The notes under the pieces are model-generated. The model searched no databases. It was not told the DNA's origin and worked only from the letters and a program-made list of their open reading frames with translations. From positions 1 to 10,540 of the forward strand of contig CANSLE010000059.1 in NCBI GenBank assembly GCA_947647645.1: DNA of 10,540 nt, given 5' to 3'. The translations under genes were made by a program, and so were the position numbers. Shown here in pieces: positions 1 through 5,911 of this stretch; within the stretch, counting starts at the first letter, position 1, and the number at the start of each line of letters is the position of its first letter. The DNA is from an uncultured Microbacterium sp. Lineage in GTDB: Bacteria; Actinomycetota; Actinomycetes; Actinomycetales; Microbacteriaceae.

Positions 1-79
1 CGGGCGGCGCGGGCGGCGCGACCGGCGGAGCCGAGGGCGGCGGCGTCGGGTTGACGGGGGGCTGGGTGGGGTCGGACAT
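1..79 (-). CDS. N-terminal fragment of a proline-rich protein, cut by the window edge
   Basis: On the minus strand an ATG at 79-77 is preceded by a strong Shine-Dalgarno sequence, GAGGAG (plus positions 84-89), with a 4-nt gap. From it 26 codons stay open to the left edge. The peptide begins MSDPTQPPVNPTPPPSAPP, and 13 of its 26 residues are proline, the rest mostly Ala, Val, Thr and Ser. Such Pro-rich, presumably disordered cytoplasmic N-termini are common in actinobacterial membrane proteins (for example DUF4190-, RDD- or DUF4870-type proteins), but nothing of the folded part is in view, so no function can be given. It lies 46 bp downstream of the aspA stop in the same direction, with no hairpin seen between them, so read-through from aspA is possible. 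Low-complexity GC-rich sequence could mimic an open frame; the ribosome binding site is the main support. Confidence 0.6.
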   Translation of the reverse strand, partial: MSDPTQPPVNPTPPPSAPPVAPPAPP

Positions 80-125
80 GTGTCTCCTCGGTGGATCGGT
101 GCAGGATGCCGGATTGGGTCGTACG

Positions 126-1619
126 CTACCGGTGCTCCGCACCCGGCCGCAAAGGGGTGACACCAGTCTCGACGAGATTCTCCGCGGGCTGGACGATCGG
201 GATCGCCTGCGTGATCGCCTCCAGACCGGACAACCGTGCCGGCGAGAGCTGCTTGTCCACCTCCTCGCGGCTCATGAGACCCGCGTCGACCACGAGGTCG
301 CCGACGTTGCGGTGCGTGAGCAGCGCCGTCTTGGCGAGGGCCGCGGAGGCCGCGTAGCCGATGAACGGGGTGAGGGCGGTGACCACGCCCACCGACGATC
401 CCACCATCGCTCCCAGCCGCTCACGGTTCGCCGTGATGCCGTCGACGCAGTTGATGCGGAAGGTGCGCATCGCGCGGCGCATCCAGGTGATCGACTGGAA
501 GATGGAGTGCGCGATGATCGGCTCGAACGCGTTCAGCTGCAGCTGGCCTCCTTCGACCGCCATCGTGACGGTGAGGTCGGCGCCGGCGACCGAGAACGCC
601 ACCTGGTTGACGACCTCGGGGATGACGGGGTTCACCTTCCCGGGCATGATGCTCGACCCCGCCTGACGGGCGGGCAGGTTGATCTCGCCGAGCCCCGCCT
701 GGGGTCCGCTCGACAGCAGCCGGAGGTCGTTCGCGATCTTCGAGAGCTTGATCGCGTTGCGCTTGAGGGTGGAGGAGAAGGACATGAACGAGCCGGTGTC
801 GCTCGTCGCCTCGACCAAGTCGTCCGCGGTCGCGAGGTCGAGACCGGTGATCTCGCGGAGGTGGCGCAGCACCGCGGGCGCATAGCCGGGGTGCGTCGTG
901 ATGCCCGTGCCGATCGCCGTGGCGCCCATGTTGATCTCGAACAGGAGGTAGGCGTTCTCGGTGAGGCGCTGGTGGTCGTAGCCGAGGGTCGTCGCGAACC
1001 CGTGGAACTCCTGCCCCAGCGTCATCGGCACGGCATCCTGGAGCTGCGTCCGGCCGATCTTGAGGATGTCGTGGAACTCCACCGCCTTCGCGAGGAACGA
1101 CCGGCGGAGCAGGTCGAGCTCCTCCAGCAGCGACTTGAGGTCCAGGCTGAGGCCGACCTTCACCGCCGTCGGATACACGTCGTTGGTCGACTGGGAGCGG
1201 TTCGTGTGGTCGATCGGCGACAGGTAGGCGTAGTCCCCCTTGGGGTGCCCGGCCAGCTCCAACGCGATGTTGGTGATGACCTCGTTCGCATTCATGTTCG
1301 TGGAGGTGCCGGCGCCGCCCTGGACGACGCCCACGACGAACTGGTCGTGGAACTCGCCGTCGATGACCCGCTGGGACGCCCGGTCGATGAGGTCGGCGCG
1401 CTCGGCGTCGAGCACGCCGATCTCGAGGTTGGCGCGGGCTGACGCCTGCTTCACCATCGCCAGTGCGGTGACGAGATCCTTGTAGACGGAGATGGGCCGC
1501 ATGGAGATCGGAAAGTTCTCCAGCGCGCGGGCGGTATGGATGCCCCAGTAGGCGTCCTCGGGGATCTCCATCGATCCCAGGGAATCGGTCTCGGTGCGCG
1601 TCGTCGCGGCTGGTGCCAT
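126..1619 (-). CDS. aspA: Aspartate ammonia-lyase (aspartase)
   Basis: Predicted cytoplasmic enzyme of 497 residues that reversibly deaminates L-aspartate to fumarate and ammonia. It belongs to the aspartase/fumarase superfamily. Visible family motifs in order: GTSTNMNANEV (about 104-114), SQSTNDVYP (142-150), GRTQLQDAVPMTLGQEF (189-205) and the signature SS-loop GSSIMPGKVN (321-330), which carries the catalytic serine. The Gln in GRTQLQDA, where class II fumarases have His, and NPVIPEVVNQ after the signature favour aspartase over fumarase C. Length is slightly above the usual 468-480 because of about 16 poorly conserved N-terminal residues. The frame remains open upstream to 2174, but ATG 1619 is chosen because AAGGA (plus 1628-1632) lies 8 nt before it and homology begins shortly after (MEIPEDAYWG). 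The gene sits 119 bp after the aldo/keto reductase and probably has its own promoter there. Confidence 0.95.
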   Translation of the reverse strand: MAPAATTRTETDSLGSMEIPEDAYWGIHTARALENFPISMRPISVYKDLVTALAMVKQASARANLEIGVLDAERADLIDRASQRVIDGEFHDQFVVGVVQGGAGTSTNMNANEVITNIALELAGHPKGDYAYLSPIDHTNRSQSTNDVYPTAVKVGLSLDLKSLLEELDLLRRSFLAKAVEFHDILKIGRTQLQDAVPMTLGQEFHGFATTLGYDHQRLTENAYLLFEINMGATAIGTGITTHPGYAPAVLRHLREITGLDLATADDLVEATSDTGSFMSFSSTLKRNAIKLSKIANDLRLLSSGPQAGLGEINLPARQAGSSIMPGKVNPVIPEVVNQVAFSVAGADLTVTMAVEGGQLQLNAFEPIIAHSIFQSITWMRRAMRTFRINCVDGITANRERLGAMVGSSVGVVTALTPFIGYAASAALAKTALLTHRNVGDLVVDAGLMSREEVDKQLSPARLSGLEAITQAIPIVQPAENLVETGVTPLRPGAEHR

Positions 1620-1662
1620 GAGTGCAGTCCTTTTGGGTCGTCGCCTCGGGTGGTCGGGGTCG

Positions 1663-1707
1663 AGCCTACCCGCGGCGTCGAACGACGCTCTGTGTACACG
1701 GCGTACA
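1663..1707 (-). promoter_or_regulatory. Possible aspA promoter: -10-like TAGGCT and an upstream inverted repeat
   Basis: In the 119-bp gap before aspA the minus strand reads TAGGCT (plus 1663-1668), matching the actinobacterial TANNNT -10 pattern; a start near 1656 would leave a leader of about 36 nt containing the aspA Shine-Dalgarno. No convincing -35 hexamer is visible. About 24 bp further upstream is an inverted repeat, TGTAC-N5-GTACA (plus 1693-1707), centred about 44 bp before the presumed start, which is a typical activator position. The regulator is unknown. Both elements are short and could be chance. Confidence 0.3.
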
Positions 1708-1738
1708 GCGCACAGACGGATACCCTCCGCGGCGGTCC

Positions 1739-2722
1739 TCAGCGATTCACCGAGGACATGTCGGCGTATCGCTCCCCCTCGGGCGCGGCGACGGCAGCGA
1801 GCGCGGCGAGCTGATCCGCGGTGAGCGCGAGGTCCACCGCGCCGATGTTCTCCTCCACACGAGAGAGCTTGCGCGTGCCGGGGATCGGGGCGATGTGCTC
1901 TCCCTGCGCCAACAGCCACGCGAGCGCGACCTGAGCCGGTGTGGCGCCGGCATCCCGCGCGATCAGCTCCACCTGGTCGACGATCGCGAGGTTGGCCTGC
2001 AGCGCCCCCTCGGCGAAACGAGGGTTGCTCTTGCGGAAGTCGTCGTCGTCGAGCACGTCGAGCGAACGGATCGTCCCGGTGAGGAAGCCGCGCCCGAGCG
2101 GCGAATACGGGACGAACCCGATGCCGAGTTCGTCCAGCGTCGGCAGCAGCTCCGCCTCCGGGTCGCGTGTCCACAGCGAGTACTCGGTCTGCACCGCGGT
2201 CACGGGATGGACGGCATGAGCCCGACGGATCGTGGCGACCGAGGCCTCCGACAGTCCGTAGCCGCGGATCTTGCCCTCAGTCACGAGTTCGGCGAGCGCA
2301 CCGACCGTCTCCTCGATGGGCGTCGCAGGGTCCATCCGGTGCTGGTAGTACAGGTCGATACGGTCCGTGCGCAGCCGGCGCAGCGAGCCGTCGACCGAGC
2401 GCCGGACGTTCTCCGGCGACCCGTCGAACCCGCGGCCGCCGTCCGCGCGGCGGACGATGCCGAACTTGGTGGCGATGACGACCTCGTCGCGGCGGCCCGC
2501 CTCCGCGAGCGTCCGGCCGAGCAGGTCCTCGTTCGTGTACGGGCCGTACATCTCCGCGGTGTCGAGGAGGGTGACACCCCGGTCGAGGGCACCGAGAATC
2601 GTGCGAGCACCGTCGGCGTCGTCCTGGCCCGCCCCGGTGTAGAAGTCGCTGATGCCCATCAGCCCGAGGCCGATGCGGCTGACCTCGATGGGGGTGGAGG
2701 TTCCCAGAGTGGTGGTCTTCAT
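1739..2722 (-). CDS. Aldo/keto reductase
   Basis: Predicted cytoplasmic NADPH-dependent oxidoreductase of 327 residues, the usual length for a single-domain (alpha/beta)8 aldo/keto reductase that reduces aldehydes or ketones. The catalytic tetrad is visible: Asp54 in LLDTAEMYG, Tyr59 in the same motif, Lys86 in VIATKFG and His128 in LYYQHRMDP. The cofactor-binding side shows the YSLWTR motif, YSPLGRGFLTG, and IPGTRKLSRVEENIGA near the C-terminus. The order of motifs resembles the YakC/AKR13-like group. The true substrate cannot be read from sequence. ATG 2722 overlaps the stop of the upstream merR-type gene (ATGA, 4 nt), and GGGAG lies about 9 nt before it, so the two genes are almost certainly one transcript with coupled translation. 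This suggests that the regulator controls the reductase, perhaps in a carbonyl or aldehyde stress response (inference). Confidence 0.92.
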   Translation of the reverse strand: MKTTTLGTSTPIEVSRIGLGLMGISDFYTGAGQDDADGARTILGALDRGVTLLDTAEMYGPYTNEDLLGRTLAEAGRRDEVVIATKFGIVRRADGGRGFDGSPENVRRSVDGSLRRLRTDRIDLYYQHRMDPATPIEETVGALAELVTEGKIRGYGLSEASVATIRRAHAVHPVTAVQTEYSLWTRDPEAELLPTLDELGIGFVPYSPLGRGFLTGTIRSLDVLDDDDFRKSNPRFAEGALQANLAIVDQVELIARDAGATPAQVALAWLLAQGEHIAPIPGTRKLSRVEENIGAVDLALTADQLAALAAVAAPEGERYADMSSVNR

Positions 2723-3114
2723 GAGAGTGAGATCTCCCTGTCGTAGATGTCGATCTTGTGGTCGATGGCCGCCAGGCTCGCCGTAACCTCCGCGAGTTTC
2801 GCGCGCACCCGTTCGCGGTGCTCCACGAGCAGTTCCCGCCGCTGCGGCACTGTGGACTCCCCCGCGCGCACCAGCTCTGTGTAGCGTCGGATGCCGGCGA
2901 TCGGCATGCCCGTCGAGCGCAGCCGGGTGAGGAAGCGCACCCAGGCGATGTCCGCGTCGGTGTAGCGCCGATGCGAGGAGGACGCCCGGTCGATGGGCGC
3001 CAGCATGAGGCCCTCGCGCTCGTAGTAGCGGAGGGTGTGGGTCGAGACGCCGGTGGCCTCGGCGGCCTCGGCGATCGCGACGCCCTCGTGCTGAGCGGAG
3101 GGGAGGAGGGTCAT
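2719..3114 (-). CDS. MerR-family transcriptional regulator
   Basis: A 131-residue DNA-binding protein. The N-terminal MerR winged helix-turn-helix is clear: VAIAEAAEATGVSTHTLRYYEREGL (about 12-36), then SSHRRYTDADIAWVRFLTRLRSTGMPIAGIRRYTELV. The rest is a charged helix (QRRELLVEHRERVRAKLAEVTASLAAIDHKIDIYD) that fits the MerR dimerisation coiled coil. There is no effector-binding domain after it and no cysteine in the whole protein, so the metal- or thiol-sensing mechanism of MerR, CueR or NmlR/AdhR cannot apply as known. MerR regulators typically sit on an over-long promoter spacer and untwist it; exactly such a promoter lies directly upstream. ATG 3114 is preferred because conserved sequence starts soon after it, and because the predicted promoter lies immediately upstream, leaving no room for an extension. 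No good Shine-Dalgarno is present. The gene overlaps the reductase start by 4 nt. Confidence 0.9.
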   Translation of the reverse strand: MTLLPSAQHEGVAIAEAAEATGVSTHTLRYYEREGLMLAPIDRASSSHRRYTDADIAWVRFLTRLRSTGMPIAGIRRYTELVRAGESTVPQRRELLVEHRERVRAKLAEVTASLAAIDHKIDIYDREISLS

Positions 3115-3121
3115 ACCCCCC

Positions 3122-3152
3122 ACGGTAGAACTTCGAGCGCACTCGAAGTCAA
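3122..3152 (-). promoter_or_regulatory. MerR-type promoter with palindromic operator in a 19-bp spacer
   Basis: On the minus strand a good -35, TTGACT (plus 3147-3152), is followed by a perfect inverted repeat, ACTTCGAG-TGCG-CTCGAAGT (plus 3130-3149), and then by TACCGT (plus 3122-3127), which fits the TANNNT -10 pattern. The spacer is 19 bp, as expected for promoters activated by MerR-family proteins rather than the normal 17 bp. An alternative -10, TCTACC (3124-3129), would give 17 bp but matches less well. Seven bases separate TACCGT from ATG 3114, so the transcript would start at or next to the start codon. The element fills the 44-bp gap after the metallophosphoesterase stop. Autoregulation is inferred. 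Confidence 0.75.
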
Positions 3153-3158
3153 GCGGTG

Positions 3159-4064
3159 TCAGCGCTTGCGGGAGAACGCCTCGAGCCGCTCCTCCGGACT
3201 CAGACCCGCCATGCGTCGCGTCCAGGCGTCGGTGAACACCTCCGCGGTCTCCCCCTCTCCGACCGGAACGACGGAGTGTGTGATCGTGTCGTCGTACACG
3301 TGCACGAGATGGAACGCCTGCCCGCCGTCCATGCCGTTGACCTCCTGGGCAGGACGCTGCAGGTTCATCGTGTAACAGGTCGCCGAGGCGACGCTGACGG
3401 GGATGCCGGCGAACGTCCCCGAGGTCGAGTAATGCAGGTGCCCCGCGAGAACGGCGCGGACGTCGGAGCCGGCGAGCACCGCGGCCAACTCGGCTTGGTG
3501 TCGCAGCTCCAGGATGTCGAAGAACGGGATGTGGCTCGGCAACGGCGGGTGGTGCAGCGCCAGGATCGTTCCCCGCTCTGCCGGCTCGGCGAGGACCTCG
3601 CCGAGCCAGGCGAGCTGCGCGGCATCCACGTCGCCGTGGTGCCAGCCGGGCACCGACGAGTCCAGCGCGACGAGGCGCAGCCCGCCCAGATCCCAGACGC
3701 CGGTCACCGGCTCCGAGGTGGGCTGTCCGTCGAGTAGGCCTACGCGCAGGGCCGGACGTTCGTCGTGGTTTCCCGCCACCCACACGATCGGCGCACCGAG
3801 CCGCGCGGCCACGGGCTCCACCTCGGCGCGCAACGCCGCGTACGCCTCCGGTTCGCCGAGATCGGTGAGGTCGCCGGTGAAGACGATCGCGTCGGGACGC
3901 ACGCCCGTGCGTTCGACGGCCGCGAGCGTCGCGATCAGGTTCGCCGTCGTGTCGTAGCGGCCCCCCAGCGGGCGGTTGCCGGCCAGCAGGTGCGTGTCGC
4001 TGAGATGCACGATCACGCGTCGCGCGGGCGGGTGGATGCCGAAACGGAACGACGCGGTGTCCAT
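3159..4064 (-). CDS. Calcineurin-like metallophosphoesterase (CpdA/Icc-like)
   Basis: A 301-residue binuclear-metal phosphoesterase. All five family motifs are present: LSDTH (Asp23, His25), FTGDLTD (Asp65), AGNHDE (Asn99, His100), LALHHPP (His171/172) and AGHLH (His209, His211). This set and the length match the class III cyclic nucleotide phosphodiesterase group (CpdA/Icc), which hydrolyses 3',5'-cAMP or related phosphodiesters, but members also act on other esters, so the substrate is not settled. No signal peptide or membrane segment is seen, which points to the cytoplasm. ATG 4064 starts directly ahead of the conserved beta-strand. There is no Shine-Dalgarno; a TANNNT hexamer 6 nt upstream suggests a leaderless message. 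The gene lies 55 bp downstream of the phosphate-permease pair, a loose thematic link to phosphate that may be accidental. Confidence 0.88.
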   Translation of the reverse strand: MDTASFRFGIHPPARRVIVHLSDTHLLAGNRPLGGRYDTTANLIATLAAVERTGVRPDAIVFTGDLTDLGEPEAYAALRAEVEPVAARLGAPIVWVAGNHDERPALRVGLLDGQPTSEPVTGVWDLGGLRLVALDSSVPGWHHGDVDAAQLAWLGEVLAEPAERGTILALHHPPLPSHIPFFDILELRHQAELAAVLAGSDVRAVLAGHLHYSTSGTFAGIPVSVASATCYTMNLQRPAQEVNGMDGGQAFHLVHVYDDTITHSVVPVGEGETAEVFTDAWTRRMAGLSPEERLEAFSRKR

Positions 4065-4070
4065 GCCCTC

Positions 4071-4076
4071 AGCCTA
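4071..4076 (-). promoter_or_regulatory. Possible -10 box for a leaderless metallophosphoesterase transcript
   Basis: The minus strand reads TAGGCT, then six bases, then the ATG at 4064. This is the spacing expected when transcription starts at the A of the start codon. It agrees with the lack of any Shine-Dalgarno. No -35 hexamer is recognisable at 17-18 bp, which keeps confidence low. The same hexamer occurs before aspA. Confidence 0.4.
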
Positions 4077-4119
4077 GGCGCGGGGGCGGACGCCCGCGGC
4101 GGCATCCGGTCGGCGTGCG

Positions 4120-4452
4120 TCAGCGCAGCACGATGAGCGCGAGACCTGCCAGCACCGCGACACCGCAGAGCGCGAACGACAGGTAGGCGCCCACGAGCGC
4201 GACGCGCTTCTGCCGGTCGGTGAGAGGGCTCTTCTTCGCAGCCTTGGCCGCGGCCTTGGCGGCGCGCTTGGCCTCCTTCTCACTGATCACCGTGATGGCG
4301 TCGGTGAACTCCGCGGGCGCCACGACCGGTGCCCGACCGGCCCGCACCAGCAGACGCAGCCCCACGGCGTAGAACCCGACGACGAGGACGGCGCCGGCGA
4401 GCGCGGCGGCGAACACCTGGACGAAGGCGAACCAGTCGATGCTGATGCCCAT
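4120..4452 (-). CDS. Small two-helix membrane protein coupled to the phosphate permease
   Basis: A 110-residue protein of unknown function. Two hydrophobic helices are evident, about 7-35 (WFAFVQVFAAALAGAVLVVG and onward) and about 84-108 (VALVGAYLSFALCGVAVLAG and onward). Between them is a soluble stretch with a very basic Lys/Ala-rich part (about 58-82: EKEAKRAAKAAAKAAKKS). Applying the positive-inside rule, the linker should be cytoplasmic. The start codon shares one base with the permease stop (TGATG at 4454-4450), and GGAG lies 5 nt before it inside the permease end, so translation is coupled. The tight linkage suggests a role with the transporter, such as assembly or regulation, but this is inference. 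I do not recognise a named family. Confidence 0.85.
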   Translation of the reverse strand: MGISIDWFAFVQVFAAALAGAVLVVGFYAVGLRLLVRAGRAPVVAPAEFTDAITVISEKEAKRAAKAAAKAAKKSPLTDRQKRVALVGAYLSFALCGVAVLAGLALIVLR

Positions 4453-5735
4453 CAGCGCTCCCCCTCCCCGTCGCGTGGCGGCGTCCCCGCTTGCGGCGCG
4501 CGCCCCTTCACCCGTGCGGATTTCTGCCGCGCGCGCTCCGCGCGCAGGATCGCGCGCTGTCGGCGCGTCGGCGGCGGGTTGCGCTTGACCTTCACCGCAA
4601 GGCCCGAGTCGGCGACCTCGCTCATCGCGTTCGACGCGTCCACCTGGTTCCGCCGCGAACGCAGGAACAGGGCGGCGACGATCACGATGGCGAGCACCGC
4701 GTCGATCACGATGCCGGCACCGCCGAACCAGACGACCAGCAGCGCCGCGAGCGCGCCGACCGCCGCGGAGGCGGGCAGCGTCAGCACCCAACCGATGGCG
4801 ATACGACCCACGGTGCGCCACCGCACCGTCGAGCCGCGCCGGCCGAGACCGGAGCCGATGACCGAGCCCGAGGCGACCTGCGTCGTGGACAGCGCGAAGC
4901 CGAGTGCGCTGGAGGCGAGGATCGTCGCGGCCGTCGACGTCTCGGCGGAGAAACCCTGCGCCGGCTTGACGTCGGTGAGGCCCTTGCCGAGCGTGCGGAT
5001 GATGCGCCAGCCGCCGACGTAGGTGCCGACGGCGATCGTGAACGCGCACGCCAGGATGACCCACAGCTGCGGGTCGGCGTGGGCTGCGTTCTGCCAGCCC
5101 GCCATGATCAGCGCGAGCGTGATGACGCCCATCGTCTTCTGCGCGTCGTTCGTTCCGTGGGCGAGGGCGACGAGCGAGGACGTGAAGATCTGTCCCCAGC
5201 GGAAGCCGTCGCGCCCGTCGGGCTTGTTGTCGTAGCGGCGGGTGAGCGCGTAGGCCAGACGTGTGGCGAGGAAGGCGATGACCCCCGCCGTGAAAGGGGC
5301 GATGAGGGCAGGCAGCACCACCTTGCTGAGCACCATCCCGAAGTCGATCGCCGATGCCGTCGCACCCACCAGCGTCGCACCGATGAGGCCGCCGAACAGC
5401 GCGTGCGAGGAACTCGAGGGCAGACCCAGGAGCCACGTCAGCATGTTCCAGGTGATGGCGCCGATGAGGCCGGCGAAGATGATCGGCAGGAAGGCCAGCG
5501 GCTCGATCTGATCCTCACGGATGATCCCGTGCGAGATCGTCTTGGAGACCTCGGTCGAGAGGAACGCGCCGACCAGATTGAGGCTCGCCGCGAGGAGGAC
5601 GGCGACCTTGGGCTTGAGGGCACCGGTCGCGATCGGGGTGGCCATCGCGTTCGCGGTGTCGTGGAAGCCGTTCGTGAAGTCGAAGAACAGCGCCAGCGCG
5701 ACGACCAGGACGACGATGAGGGCAGCGGTTTCCAC
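4452..5735 (-). CDS. pit: PiT-family inorganic phosphate transporter
   Basis: A 427-residue integral membrane permease of the PiT family, which imports phosphate (as metal-phosphate in bacteria) driven by the proton gradient. Both halves of the family's inverted repeat are visible: FDFTNGFHDTANAMAT (18-33) and LAHGTNDAQKTMGV (191-204). Further conserved stretches are PSSSSHA (106-112) and LSTTQVASGSVIGSG (282-296). About ten hydrophobic segments run to residue 358. A hydrophilic tail of about 70 residues follows, rich in Arg, Lys and Ala and presumably cytoplasmic. Start is GTG 5735, the first available start in the frame and 18 codons before the first motif; its Shine-Dalgarno is poor. The often linked DUF47 PhoU-like accessory gene is absent nearby; a small membrane gene follows instead. 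A PHO-box-like repeat lies 62-83 bp upstream. Confidence 0.95.
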   Translation of the reverse strand: METAALIVVLVVALALFFDFTNGFHDTANAMATPIATGALKPKVAVLLAASLNLVGAFLSTEVSKTISHGIIREDQIEPLAFLPIIFAGLIGAITWNMLTWLLGLPSSSSHALFGGLIGATLVGATASAIDFGMVLSKVVLPALIAPFTAGVIAFLATRLAYALTRRYDNKPDGRDGFRWGQIFTSSLVALAHGTNDAQKTMGVITLALIMAGWQNAAHADPQLWVILACAFTIAVGTYVGGWRIIRTLGKGLTDVKPAQGFSAETSTAATILASSALGFALSTTQVASGSVIGSGLGRRGSTVRWRTVGRIAIGWVLTLPASAAVGALAALLVVWFGGAGIVIDAVLAIVIVAALFLRSRRNQVDASNAMSEVADSGLAVKVKRNPPPTRRQRAILRAERARQKSARVKGRAPQAGTPPRDGEGER

Positions 5736-5767
5736 AGTTCGCTTTCGTCGGGATTCGTAGGAAGGGA

Positions 5768-5782
5768 GCCGATGCGATCGGC
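5768..5782. repeat. Short inverted repeat in the pit leader
   Basis: GCCGAT-GCG-ATCGGC, with perfect 6-bp arms and a 3-bp centre, lies between the PHO-box-like repeat and the pit start, 33 bp before GTG 5735. It could be an operator half or a small hairpin in the leader. At this GC content such a repeat can arise by chance, and no known regulator site is recognised. Confidence 0.3.
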
Positions 5783-5796
5783 GATGCGAACGAAGA

Positions 5797-5818
5797 GTTC
5801 ACCGTGGGTTCATACTCC
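5797..5818 (+). promoter_or_regulatory. PHO-box-like tandem 11-bp repeat between pit and the oligopeptidase
   Basis: Two directly adjacent 11-bp units, GTTCACCGTGG and GTTCATACTCC, share GTTCA in the same register. This resembles the PHO box bound by the phosphate-starvation regulator PhoP of Streptomyces (direct repeat units of about G(G/T)TCAYYYR(G/C)G, from memory): 9 of 11 and 8 of 11 positions agree. The next unit (5819-5829) is only a weak match. The site is in the 176-bp divergent region, 62 bp before the pit start. Its units read on the plus strand, toward the oligopeptidase, so which gene it serves and whether it activates or represses cannot be told from sequence. Confidence 0.5.
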
Positions 5819-5899
5819 GGCAACCGGACCACAGAAATACTCCCACATCCGCGCCCCCGCTCCGAACGCTTCCTCCGCCCCGACACGCCGGGCGTCGAT

Positions 5900-5905
5900 T
5901 AGCGT
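5900..5905 (+). promoter_or_regulatory. Possible -10 box for a leaderless oligopeptidase transcript
   Basis: TAGCGT matches TANNNT and is followed by six bases and then GTG 5912, so transcription would begin at the start codon. The only purine run, GGAG, is 2 nt before the GTG and too close to act as a Shine-Dalgarno. No -35 hexamer is recognisable. Confidence 0.4.
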
Positions 5906-5911
5906 GGAGCG

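Noticed and set aside
51..1442. Plus-strand open frame of 463 codons opposite aspA
   Set aside because: It is antisense to a complete aspartase and its translation is Arg/Asp/Glu/Val-rich without any motif, as expected from the mirror frame of a GC-rich gene.
126..1619. aspA as a class II fumarase
   Set aside because: The GRTQLQDA motif has Gln where fumarase C has His, and the sequence after the signature loop is of aspartase type.
1620..2174. N-terminal extension of aspA to the longest open frame
   Set aside because: The extension runs into the aldo/keto reductase in another frame, is Arg/Ala-rich, and ATG 1619 has a good ribosome binding site.
5788..5800. GAAC-N5-GTTC as a LexA/SOS box before pit
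   Set aside because: Actinobacterial SOS boxes have a 4-bp centre and longer conserved flanks; here the spacing is 5 and the downstream genes are not repair genes.
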